Of a stretch of 64,000 bases of DNA, positions 1-7,008 are shown piece by piece; the first letter of the stretch is position 1, and each line of letters begins with the position of its first letter. Under the pieces are notes generated by a model. It was not told the DNA's origin, did not search any database, and worked only from the letters and a program-made list of their open reading frames with translations. Location of the stretch: positions 1 to 64,000 of the forward strand of contig NZ_JAFKJN010000013.1 in NCBI RefSeq assembly GCF_017305915.1, read 5' to 3'. The DNA comes from Reyranella sp. (lineage in GTDB: Bacteria; Pseudomonadota; Alphaproteobacteria; Reyranellales; Reyranellaceae). Made by a program: the position numbers and the translations under genes.

Positions 1-63
1 AGGCCCCCCTTTTTCCAGGCGCCGGTCGCCAAACCCGCCCAGCCCGTATTCCATACCGCTCAT
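1..63 (-). CDS. Partial IS4-type transposase-like N-terminus
   Basis: Twenty-one codons of a minus-strand gene that runs off the left edge. The ATG at 63-61 follows a purine-rich GGAGAGG ribosome site. The short product contains YGLGGFGDRRLEK, which resembles the xFGDxRLxxR segment at the start of IS4/Tn5-type transposases (Tnp_DNA_bind region). This is pattern recognition on very few residues. If correct, an insertion sequence borders the window and lies between the beta-like subunit at 280 and anything upstream. It could equally be an unrelated small protein. Confidence 0.4.
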   Translation of the reverse strand, partial: MSGMEYGLGGFGDRRLEKGGP

Positions 64-142
64 CGACCTCTCCGCCTGCTACCCTCCAGACAGAGAATCG
101 AGCTTCACAACACCCCGCAACAAAGATGTGTGAATGCGACAG

Positions 143-259
143 CCATTCATATGGGGAGGTGCCCGCGTCTCCGCGGGCGGAGGGGTCATGAGCAGCAACT
201 CGCTGCGACTCATGACCCCTCCGTCGGCGTATGACGCCGACACCTCCCCATATGAATGG
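143..259. repeat. Cloverleaf palindromic repeat, family A copy 1
   Basis: A 117-bp element of four nested perfect inverted repeats. The outer stem pairs 143-161 with 241-259 (19 bp). Inside it are three hairpins: 161-167/172-178 (GCCCGCG, 4-base loop), 179-192/209-222 (core GGAGGGGTCATGAG) and 223-230/234-241 (GTCGGCGT, 3-base loop). The outer arm ends in CTCCCCATATGAATGGGGAG, which reaches the ribosome-site region of the next gene. A second element with the same central core lies at 32915-33058 and a solo end hairpin at 2561-2586, so this is an interspersed family. It encodes no protein. Confidence 0.85.
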
Positions 260-279
260 GGAGGAATAAAGATCAGCGC

Positions 280-1713
280 ATGAAACCCATCACCATCCTG
301 GTCGGCGCGCTGGGCGGCGACGGCGGCGGCGTGCTGTGCGACTGGATCATCGCGGCCGCGCACAGCCAGGGGCTGGGCGTGCAGGCGACGCAGATTCCGG
401 GCGTCGCGCAGCGTACCGGTGCCACGACCTACTATCTCGAAGTGACCAAGGGCCCGCGCGATTCGGTCCTGGCGCTCAATCCGGCAATCGGCGAGGTCGA
501 CGTGGCGCTGGCGACCGAGCTGCTCGAAGCCGGCCGCATGATCTTCAACGGCTTCGTGACGCCCGACCGCACGACCTTGATCGCTTCGACCCATCGCGTG
601 CTGGCGATCGCCGAGCGCGCGGCGATGGGCGACGGCAGCTTCGATGTCGGCCGCCTGCTGCGCGCCGTGAAGGAACGCAGCCAGTCGCAGATCCTGTTCG
701 ACATGGACCAGGCGGCGGAGGAGAGCGGCGGCGTGATCAACGCCGTGCTGCTGGGCGCACTTGCGGGCTCGGGCAAGCTGCCGATCGCCGATTCAGCCTT
801 CGATCTGGCGATCCGCGAGGGCGGCAAGGCGGTCGATACGAACCTCGCCGCCTTCGCTTTCGGCCGCGGCCACGCCCGAGGCGAGCTCGATCAGGCGGTG
901 CGCGAGCATCGCAAGCGCCAGACCGCGGCGCAGGGCGTCGAGGACCTGATCGAGCGCGCACGCCAGAGCTTTCCGGCTGCGAGCCTCGACGTGGTGGAGG
1001 AGGGCATTCGACGGCTCGCCAGCTATCAAGACCGCCGCTACGCCGCGCTGTTCCTCGACCGGCTCGCCGGCATCGACGCCGCGATCGTGCGCGAGGTGGC
1101 GCGCCATCTCGCCGTGCGCATGTCCTACGAGGACGTGATCCGCGTCGCCCAGGCCAAGACCTCGCGCGAGCGGCTGGAGCGGGTGCGCGCCGAAGTGCGG
1201 GCCAAGCCGCACGAGCCGGTCGAGATCACCGAGCATTTCAAGCCGGGCAACGAGGAGATCGCCGCGATGCTGCCGCCGGTGCTGGCGCGCTGGCTGCTGG
1301 CGCGGAAGCCGTTCCACTTCTCGATGCACGTGCGCAGCACGACGGTCTGGGGCTTCCTTCGGCTGCGCCTGCTGGCCGGCCTGCGCTGGTGGCGGCCGCA
1401 CACCTGGCGTTATGCCGAGGAGCAGGCCGAGATCGAGCGCTGGCTCGGCCAGGTCCGCGATGCGCAGGCGCTCAGCCTCGAGTTGGCGCGCGAGATCGCC
1501 GAGTCGGCGCGGCTGATCAAGGGCTACGGTGACACCCACAAGCGCGGGCTGGGCAACTACCGGCGCATCGCCGACGAGATCATCGCGCCGGCGCTGGCCG
1601 GTCGCATGCCGGCCGCGAAGGCCGCCGACGCGGTGGCCAATGCGCGCGTGGCGGCGCTGGCCGATCCCGACGGCGGTGCGCTCGACCGCACCCTGGCGGC
1701 GATCGCGGCATGA
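280..1713 (+). CDS. Indolepyruvate oxidoreductase subunit beta-like protein
   Basis: A 477-residue homologue of the beta subunit (IorB) of indolepyruvate ferredoxin oxidoreductase, which oxidatively decarboxylates aryl-pyruvates to aryl-acetyl-CoA in the cytoplasm. The N-terminal third is the pyruvate-ferredoxin-oxidoreductase gamma-type domain (LVGALGGDGGG near residue 6, then IPGVAQRTGATTYYLEV). The remainder matches the long alpha-helical C-terminal extension (DUF6537-type) of this subfamily. I chose the ATG at 280 (MKPITIL) because the upstream ATG at 256 sits inside the repeat arm; a GGAGG lies about 15 bases upstream. The stop overlaps the thioesterase start by 4 bp. The expected alpha subunit is not adjacent in the window. 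Confidence 0.8.
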   Translation: MKPITILVGALGGDGGGVLCDWIIAAAHSQGLGVQATQIPGVAQRTGATTYYLEVTKGPRDSVLALNPAIGEVDVALATELLEAGRMIFNGFVTPDRTTLIASTHRVLAIAERAAMGDGSFDVGRLLRAVKERSQSQILFDMDQAAEESGGVINAVLLGALAGSGKLPIADSAFDLAIREGGKAVDTNLAAFAFGRGHARGELDQAVREHRKRQTAAQGVEDLIERARQSFPAASLDVVEEGIRRLASYQDRRYAALFLDRLAGIDAAIVREVARHLAVRMSYEDVIRVAQAKTSRERLERVRAEVRAKPHEPVEITEHFKPGNEEIAAMLPPVLARWLLARKPFHFSMHVRSTTVWGFLRLRLLAGLRWWRPHTWRYAEEQAEIERWLGQVRDAQALSLELAREIAESARLIKGYGDTHKRGLGNYRRIADEIIAPALAGRMPAAKAADAVANARVAALADPDGGALDRTLAAIAA

Positions 1714-2123
1714 CCGAGGCCGAGATCGACCTGGTGGCGCTCGCCCGCCGCGATGCCTTCTGCGCCGATCTCGGCATCGAGCTGGTCGAGTCCTCGATCG
1801 GCCGCGCGGTGACGCAGGTGAAGGTGGCCGAGCGCCATCTCAACTTCCTCGGTGCCTGCCACGGCGGCCTCACCTTCACGCTGGCCGATGCCGCGTTCGG
1901 CTTCGCCTCGAACTCGCGCGGGGTGGCGGCGTTCAGCATCGATTCGCACATGATCTACAATCGCGCGGTGAAGGCAGGCGAGGTGCTGACGGCGACGGCG
2001 GTAGAGATCTCGCGCTCGTCGAAGCTGGCGCACTATCGCGTCGACGTGGTGCGCGGCGACGGCAAGTTGGTGGCCGGGCTGACCGGCACCGCTTTCGCCA
2101 ACGGCACGCCGCTCGAGGTCTGA
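1710..2123 (+). CDS. PaaI-type acyl-CoA thioesterase
   Basis: A 137-residue hotdog-fold thioesterase of the PaaI family, which hydrolyses (hydroxy)phenylacetyl-CoA-like thioesters and so releases trapped CoA. The hallmark segment ACHGGLTFTLADAAFGFASN near residues 50-70 carries the HGG loop and the acidic residue on the central helix. The C-terminal strands read TATAVEISRSSKLAHYRVDV. ATG overlaps the upstream stop (ATGA), which indicates translational coupling to the oxidoreductase subunit. Together with the next gene this fits an aryl-acetyl-CoA catabolic or overflow module. The exact substrate is inferred. Confidence 0.82.
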   Translation: MTEAEIDLVALARRDAFCADLGIELVESSIGRAVTQVKVAERHLNFLGACHGGLTFTLADAAFGFASNSRGVAAFSIDSHMIYNRAVKAGEVLTATAVEISRSSKLAHYRVDVVRGDGKLVAGLTGTAFANGTPLEV

Positions 2124-2124
2124 C

Positions 2125-2544
2125 ATGCCGCTCGCCAGCCGCCACGAGGTGACCGTCGAATGGGGCGACTGCGATCCCGCCGGGATCGTCTACTACCCGT
2201 CGTATTTCCGCTGGTGCGACCAGGCGACCTACCGGCTGTTCCTCGCCGCCGGCCTGAAGCGCGACGACGTGAGCAGCGGCCAGTGGAAGGAAGGCACGCC
2301 CCTGGTCGCCGCCGAATGCGCCTTCAAGCGCGCCTCGCAGCACGGCGAGACGCTGGTGGTCGAAAGCCACGTCGAGCGGTTCGGCCGCAGCTCCTTCACC
2401 ATCCGCCACGTCTTCCGCAACGCGGCGGGCGAGATCGCGGCCGAGGGCAGCGAGACCCGCATCTGGGCGAAGAAGGAAGGCGACGCCCGCTCGCTCAAGC
2501 CGGTCGCCATCCCGGAAGACTTCAAACGCCGTTTGGGAGGATAG
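2125..2544 (+). CDS. 4-hydroxybenzoyl-CoA thioesterase-family protein (YbgC-like)
   Basis: A 139-residue hotdog thioesterase of the 4HBT/YbgC class. The N-terminal VEWGDCDPAGIVYYPSYFRW (residues 10-29) contains the catalytic Asp of the D-x-x-G-I-V/H-Y-x-x-Y motif. The length is normal for the family. It begins one base after the PaaI-like stop, so it belongs to the same transcript. Two thioesterases of different subfamilies beside an aryl-pyruvate oxidoreductase subunit suggest hydrolysis of aromatic CoA esters. Substrate assignment is inference. Confidence 0.82.
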   Translation: MPLASRHEVTVEWGDCDPAGIVYYPSYFRWCDQATYRLFLAAGLKRDDVSSGQWKEGTPLVAAECAFKRASQHGETLVVESHVERFGRSSFTIRHVFRNAAGEIAAEGSETRIWAKKEGDARSLKPVAIPEDFKRRLGG

Positions 2545-2560
2545 AGTAGGTGCCGTTGCA

Positions 2561-2586
2561 TTCCTCCCCATATGAATAGGGAGGAG
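2561..2586. repeat. Family A solo terminal hairpin
   Basis: The sequence CCTCCCCATATGAATAGGGAGG matches the right-hand end of the cloverleaf element at 241-264 with one change. It can fold as a CCTCCC/GGGAGG hairpin. It looks like a remnant or minimal version of the family. It sits in the 62-bp gap between the thioesterase and the MetE-like gene. Confidence 0.65.
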
Positions 2587-2606
2587 GTCGAATACGGAGG
2601 ACAGTC

Positions 2607-3770
2607 ATGCGTCGCAGCGAGGATCGGATACTCACCACCCACGTCGGCAGCCTGCCGCGCGATCCCGTGCTGTCGGACCTGCTGATTCGCGACGAGGCCG
2701 GCGAGAAAGTCGACCAGGCCGAGCTCAAGCGGCTCGGTGAGCGGGCGGTGCGGCAGGTGGTGAAGCAGCAGATGGCCTGCGGCGTCGACGTGATCAATGA
2801 CGGCGAGCAGCCGCGGGTCGGCTTCCAGACCTACGTGCCGCAGCGCATGAAGGGCTTCGGCGGCGAGTCCAAGCGCCCCCGCTCGCGCGACTGGACCGAC
2901 TTCCCGGGCTACGCCGAGTTCATGGCAACGCGCATGCCCCGGCGCAGCAAGGTGACCAACGCCCCGCAGGCGGTGGCCGACGTGGTCTACGAGGACCTCG
3001 GGCCGGCCGAGGAGGAGATCCGGCTGTTCAAGGCGTCGTTGAAGGAGCTCAGCGCACCGCCGGTCGAGACGTTCATGACCGCGGCGGCGCCCGGTATCAT
3101 CGCCACCACCATGCTCAACGCGCATTACGACACGCACGAGGCCTATGTCTTCGCACTCGCTCGCCAGATGAGGAAGGAATACGAGCTGATCGCCCGCGAC
3201 TTCATCCTGCAGATCGATGCGCCCGACCTCGCGCTGGAGCGCACCGTGCTGTTCCAGGACAAGACCAACGCCGAGTTCGTGGCGATCGCCGAGATGCACG
3301 TCGCGGCGCTCAACGAGGCGCTGGCCGGCATCCCGCGCGAACGGGTGCGGCTGCACTGCTGCTGGGGCAACAACGAGGGCCCGCACGTGCACGACATCCC
3401 GATGCGCGAGGTCCTGCCGGTGCTCTACTCGGCCAAGGTCGGCGCGCTGTCGATCGAGTTCGCCAATCCGCGCCACCAGCACGAATACGCCGCGCTCAAG
3501 AAGCACAAGCTGCCGGCCGAGTTCATGCTGATCCCGGGCGTGATCGACACCACGACCAACTTCGTCGAGCATCCCGAGGTGGTGGCCAACCGGATCTGCG
3601 AGGCGGTCGACGCGGTCGGCGACCGCGAGCGGGTGATCGCTTCCAGCGACTGCGGCTTCGGCACCTTCGCCGGCTACGAGCTGGTCGCCTCCGACGTGGT
3701 GTGGGCCAAGCTCAAGGCGGCCCGCGAAGGCGCCGACATCGCCACCCGCCGGCTGTGGGGCCGCGCCTAG
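2607..3770 (+). CDS. MetE C-terminal-domain-like (cobalamin-independent) methyltransferase
   Basis: A 387-residue single-domain relative of the catalytic half of cobalamin-independent methionine synthase. The start THVGSLPR and the substrate-loop region ING/ND-type segment (DVINDGEQPR, residues 61-70) are typical. Zinc ligands are recognisable as His250-x-Cys252 in LHCCWGN, a Glu near residue 284 (SIEFAN) and Cys349 in SSDCGFG. The N-terminal folate half of MetE is absent, as in many catabolic or methyl-transfer paralogues, so this need not be the housekeeping methionine synthase. GGAGG lies 6 bases before the ATG. It is followed by a strong inverted repeat. Confidence 0.8.
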   Translation: MRRSEDRILTTHVGSLPRDPVLSDLLIRDEAGEKVDQAELKRLGERAVRQVVKQQMACGVDVINDGEQPRVGFQTYVPQRMKGFGGESKRPRSRDWTDFPGYAEFMATRMPRRSKVTNAPQAVADVVYEDLGPAEEEIRLFKASLKELSAPPVETFMTAAAPGIIATTMLNAHYDTHEAYVFALARQMRKEYELIARDFILQIDAPDLALERTVLFQDKTNAEFVAIAEMHVAALNEALAGIPRERVRLHCCWGNNEGPHVHDIPMREVLPVLYSAKVGALSIEFANPRHQHEYAALKKHKLPAEFMLIPGVIDTTTNFVEHPEVVANRICEAVDAVGDRERVIASSDCGFGTFAGYELVASDVVWAKLKAAREGADIATRRLWGRA

Positions 3771-3893
3771 AGCGATTTCCGGGCAGATGGAACCGCTCGC
3801 GGTTCCATCTGCCCGGAAATGCGCGCACGGGCGTTGTTGTTGCAGCAGGCATATTCCGTTCGGCTGATTCCAGCCGAACGGAATATGCTCTAG
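3767..3893. repeat. CTAGAGC-bounded twin-hairpin element
   Basis: A composite inverted repeat overlapping the MetE-like stop. The outer ends are CTAGAGC (3767-3773) and its complement GCTCTAG (3887-3893). Inside are two perfect hairpins: 3775-3795/3800-3820 (21 bp, 4-base loop) and 3849-3866/3871-3888 (18 bp, loop ATTC). No T-run follows either, so a role as classical intrinsic terminator is uncertain. Such bounded double hairpins look like mobile miniature elements. It is the only copy seen here. Confidence 0.75.
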
Positions 3894-3899
3894 AACAAT

Positions 3900-4017
3900 T
3901 TGCAGCCTGGCGTCCGCGGCGTCCGCATGCGTCCGGACGTGTCCGGCCTGGGGGGTGGGGCCGGATTCCCGGATTCTCGCCGAAAACCCTTATGGCATCG
4001 GCATCGGAGGCGTCCGG
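3900..4017. repeat. Interspersed repeat family B, copy 1
   Basis: This intergenic stretch aligns with the reverse complement of 49044-49152. Shared blocks include GTCCGGACGTGTCCGGCCTG, the GGATTCTCG segment, CCTTATGG/CCCTATGG and ATCGGCATCGGA. Copy 1 carries a short extra GGATTCCC-like duplication. Both copies contain the small inverted repeat CCGGAC-GT-GTCCGG. Both sit between a gene end and the next gene, and neither has a credible reading frame. Function is unknown. Confidence 0.7.
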
Positions 4018-4043
4018 GAGTACGCGGATTCGCAGGCGGACGA

Positions 4044-5381
4044 CTAGGCAGCGGCCAGCGCCGCCTTCTTCTCGTGGATGCCGCGGTAGATCGTGCCGCC
4101 GATGTCGTTCTGGTAGAGCCACAAACTATTGGCCTGGCCGCTGAAGTTGGGCTCGCAGCCCATCGCCAGGGTCGGCCGGAAGCCGGTGCCCAGGCCGATG
4201 CCGTAGACGTTGGGCAGAGCAGTGCCGTCGGCCAGCACCAGCCGGCAGTCGTCGCCCACCGAGTCGCCGTCGGCGTCGGCGCGCAGCGCCAGCCGCCGGC
4301 CGTGCTCGTCGATGATCGGGATCGTCGCCGAGCGATAGCCGAGGCAGGGCGCCACCAACGCCGCCTCGTCGATCAGCGTACGCAAGTCGGCGTCGCCCAA
4401 GTCGGCCATGTCGAGGATGGCGATGCGCGTCTCGGCTGTGACGCCGGGGCGGGCCATGATGCGCCGCCAGATGTCGCGACCGTGGCCGCGCAGGCCGCCC
4501 ATGCGATTGACCCTACCGGTGCGCGGGCAGATGTCGCCAGGATCGACCGGGTAATCGTCGACCTCGGCAGCCGCCTTGTCGGGATAGAAGACGCGCGGCG
4601 GCCGGCGCTGCAGGATGACGAGCTGGCCGTCGCCGAGCTGCCGGGCACCGCGCAGCTCGAGCAGCGCCCAGGCCACGGCGTAGGCGCTGTGCGAGCCGCC
4701 GACGATGACGACGCGGCGGTCGCCGGCGGTGCGCAGGATCTCGTTGGCTTCGGCGAGCCCCTCATGGCTCAACAGCTCGTTCGACGGCATCAGCCGCGCC
4801 CGGCAGTCGGCGATGGGAAAGCCGGGCGCCAGGGTCTGGTCGCGCCAGGTCTGGCGGCCGCCAACCGCGACCACCGCGGCGCGGGCGATCAGCGTGTGGG
4901 CCGGGCCGTCGCGGCTGCTGGCGACCACCGCCACCAGCCCGTCGGGCCGCAGATGCACCGAGCGCGCCTCGGTGCGCAGGCGGATCTCCGACGCGGGATG
5001 GCGGGCGACGATCTCCGTGATCGCCTGGCCGATGCGGCCCATGTAGCGGTCGACCAGCGGCAGCGGCGGATAGGCGTCGCGGTAGAGCGCCATGTCGGCG
5101 GTCACCCCGTCGTCGCGCAGGCGGCGCATCGGGTCGGGGATGACGTCGGGCGCCAGGCATTCGAGGTAGGAGCCGCCCAGCGAATCGGAGTTGATGCCGT
5201 AGCGGCCGAGGCTGCCGCCGAGCCGGCCGCCGCGCTCGAGCAGGATCACGCCCTTCTCGAGCCAGCCGGGCAGGCGGTCGTTCTGGGCCGCCCAGAGCAA
5301 CGGCCCCAGCCCGCCCGGGCCGCCGCCGATGATCACTGTCGACAGGATGGACGCATGACGCACGGGATCAGGCCAGGACAT
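4044..5381 (-). CDS. FAD-dependent oxidoreductase (FMO / N-hydroxylase-like)
   Basis: A 445-residue flavoprotein. A dinucleotide-binding VIIGGGPGGLGP occupies residues 16-27 and a second Rossmann motif, VVIVGGSHSAYA, lies near 224-235. This two-site architecture is typical of flavin-containing monooxygenases and amine N-hydroxylases. The substrate is not evident. Its ATG lies inside the last codons of the upstream aminotransferase (14-bp overlap), so the two are translationally coupled. That context suggests oxidation of an amino sugar or of the product of the aminotransferase, which is inference. Confidence 0.72.
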   Translation of the reverse strand: MSWPDPVRHASILSTVIIGGGPGGLGPLLWAAQNDRLPGWLEKGVILLERGGRLGGSLGRYGINSDSLGGSYLECLAPDVIPDPMRRLRDDGVTADMALYRDAYPPLPLVDRYMGRIGQAITEIVARHPASEIRLRTEARSVHLRPDGLVAVVASSRDGPAHTLIARAAVVAVGGRQTWRDQTLAPGFPIADCRARLMPSNELLSHEGLAEANEILRTAGDRRVVIVGGSHSAYAVAWALLELRGARQLGDGQLVILQRRPPRVFYPDKAAAEVDDYPVDPGDICPRTGRVNRMGGLRGHGRDIWRRIMARPGVTAETRIAILDMADLGDADLRTLIDEAALVAPCLGYRSATIPIIDEHGRRLALRADADGDSVGDDCRLVLADGTALPNVYGIGLGTGFRPTLAMGCEPNFSGQANSLWLYQNDIGGTIYRGIHEKKAALAAA

Positions 5382-6810
5382 TACGGAACACCTCGGCTAC
5401 GCGATCGACGGCGTCGGCGTCGACCAGCCGCGACGTCGGCAAGTTCACGCCGCTGGCGCTGAGCGCCAGGCTGACCGGGCAAGGCCGCGCCCACGGCTGG
5501 TAGGGCGGCAGGGTCGACAGCGAATGGAAGAACGGCCGCAGCTCGATGTCGGCGCGGGCCGCCGCCTCGAACAGCGCGACGCGCCGTTCGGCCGGCACCA
5601 GCACCGACGCGAGCCACACCACGGGCGAGTAGATGGCGTCCATGTCGGGCGGGAAGCGCACGCCCGGGATGCCGCCGAGCGCGACGCGGTACATCTCGAC
5701 GATGTCGGCGTTGCGCCGCAGGGTCTGGCGCACGCGCCCGAGCTGGGCGTGGCCGACCGCGGCCTGCAGGTTGGTGATGCGGTAGTTGAAGCCGACCCGC
5801 TCGTGCCAGTAGGAGCGGCCGGGCGTCATGCCGTGGTCGCGCAGCACGCGCATCGTGCCGGCGAGATCGGCGGAATTGGTGAGGCACATGCCGCCTTCGC
5901 CGCTGGTCACGATCTTGTTGGCGAAGAAGGAGAAGCAGGCAACGTCGCCGAACCCGCCGACCGGCCGGCCGGCGTAGCGCGCGCCGTGCGCCTCGGCGCA
6001 GTCCTCGACGATGGCGATGCCGTGGCGCGCGGCGAAGGCTGCGATCGGGCCCATCTCGGCCGGCCGGCCGTAGAGATGGACCGGGATGATCGCCTTGGTG
6101 CGCGGCGTGCAGGCGCGCTCGACGGTGGCGAGCGACAGGCACCAGGTGTGCGCGTCGACATCGGCGATTACCGGCGTCGCGCCGCAGTAGAGCACCGCGT
6201 TGATGGTCGCCGCGAAGGTGAGGTCGGGCACGATCACCTCGTCGCCGGGGCCGATGCCCAGCGCCATCAGCGCGAGGTGCAGCGCGACGGTGCCGTTGGA
6301 GACGGCGATGCCGTGGCGGACGCCGACGAAGCCGCTGAAGTCGGTCTCGAACCGCTCGACGTACGGGCCCTTGCTCGAGATCCACGAGGAGAGGAACGCA
6401 TCGAGCAGCGCACGGAACTCGAGATGCGACATGTCGGGCCGCGCGATCTGGATGCGCTGGGCGCTGCGGTCGATCGCGACTCCGATCAGGTTGCCCCCGG
6501 CATCGAGTTCGGGCTGCAGCCCCTCGGTGCTGGCCGGATCGTTGGCCAGGCGGCGGCCGAAGGTGTCCAGGTGCTGCCGCAGGGTCGGCGCCAGCAGCGC
6601 GCCGTCGAGGGCGGTGTGGCCGAGCTCGCCGAGGGTGACCCGGCCGAGATAGCGCGGGCCGTCGACCACCAGGCAGGCGCCCACGCCATTGTCGAGGCAC
6701 TTCTCGATCGCGGCCATGGGGCTGTCGGAGGCATCGCAGACGAGGTCTTCGTCCCCTGCCAGCGCCCAGTCGTCGCCACCCGCAGGCACTGCCGGCATTG
6801 TCAAAGACAT
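5368..6810 (-). CDS. DegT/DnrJ-family aminotransferase with N-terminal CBS-like domain
   Basis: A 480-residue PLP enzyme. From about residue 110 it is a standard sugar aminotransferase of the perosamine synthase type, with SNGTVALHLALMALGIG, the acidic VEDCAEAHGA and the Schiff-base lysine in FFANKIVTSGEGG (Lys299 from this start). The first ~110 residues resemble a CBS pair: SPMAAIEKCLDNGVGACLVV, a GRVTLGEL strand-helix, then a second half ending DAGGNLIGVAIDRS. Family members usually have about 370 residues, so this is a fusion. The ATG at 6810 is preceded by a strong AGGGAGGGG site, better than the upstream ATG. It probably acts on a nucleotide-activated keto sugar. Confidence 0.82.
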   Translation of the reverse strand: MSLTMPAVPAGGDDWALAGDEDLVCDASDSPMAAIEKCLDNGVGACLVVDGPRYLGRVTLGELGHTALDGALLAPTLRQHLDTFGRRLANDPASTEGLQPELDAGGNLIGVAIDRSAQRIQIARPDMSHLEFRALLDAFLSSWISSKGPYVERFETDFSGFVGVRHGIAVSNGTVALHLALMALGIGPGDEVIVPDLTFAATINAVLYCGATPVIADVDAHTWCLSLATVERACTPRTKAIIPVHLYGRPAEMGPIAAFAARHGIAIVEDCAEAHGARYAGRPVGGFGDVACFSFFANKIVTSGEGGMCLTNSADLAGTMRVLRDHGMTPGRSYWHERVGFNYRITNLQAAVGHAQLGRVRQTLRRNADIVEMYRVALGGIPGVRFPPDMDAIYSPVVWLASVLVPAERRVALFEAAARADIELRPFFHSLSTLPPYQPWARPCPVSLALSASGVNLPTSRLVDADAVDRVAEVFRNVLA

Positions 6811-7008
6811 CGACCCCTCCCTTCCTGCTATGGCGACCGTCTCACCCTTCACGATCGGCAATATCAATGAAACGGGCGCGCCCCGGTCCGAGCCAGTGGT
6901 CACTTTGTGGCCCGGCTTCTAAGGTTGGTTGCATGGTCCCAGCTTGGTCACTCGCCGGGCTGCGACGCCGCCGACATCCTTTGCGGCCTCGCTAGGGCGG
7001 AGCGTCAT

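Noticed and set aside
3775..3888. Classical intrinsic terminators after the MetE-like gene
   Set aside because: The hairpins are strong, but no T-rich tract follows on either strand and the outer CTAGAGC repeats favour a repeat element.
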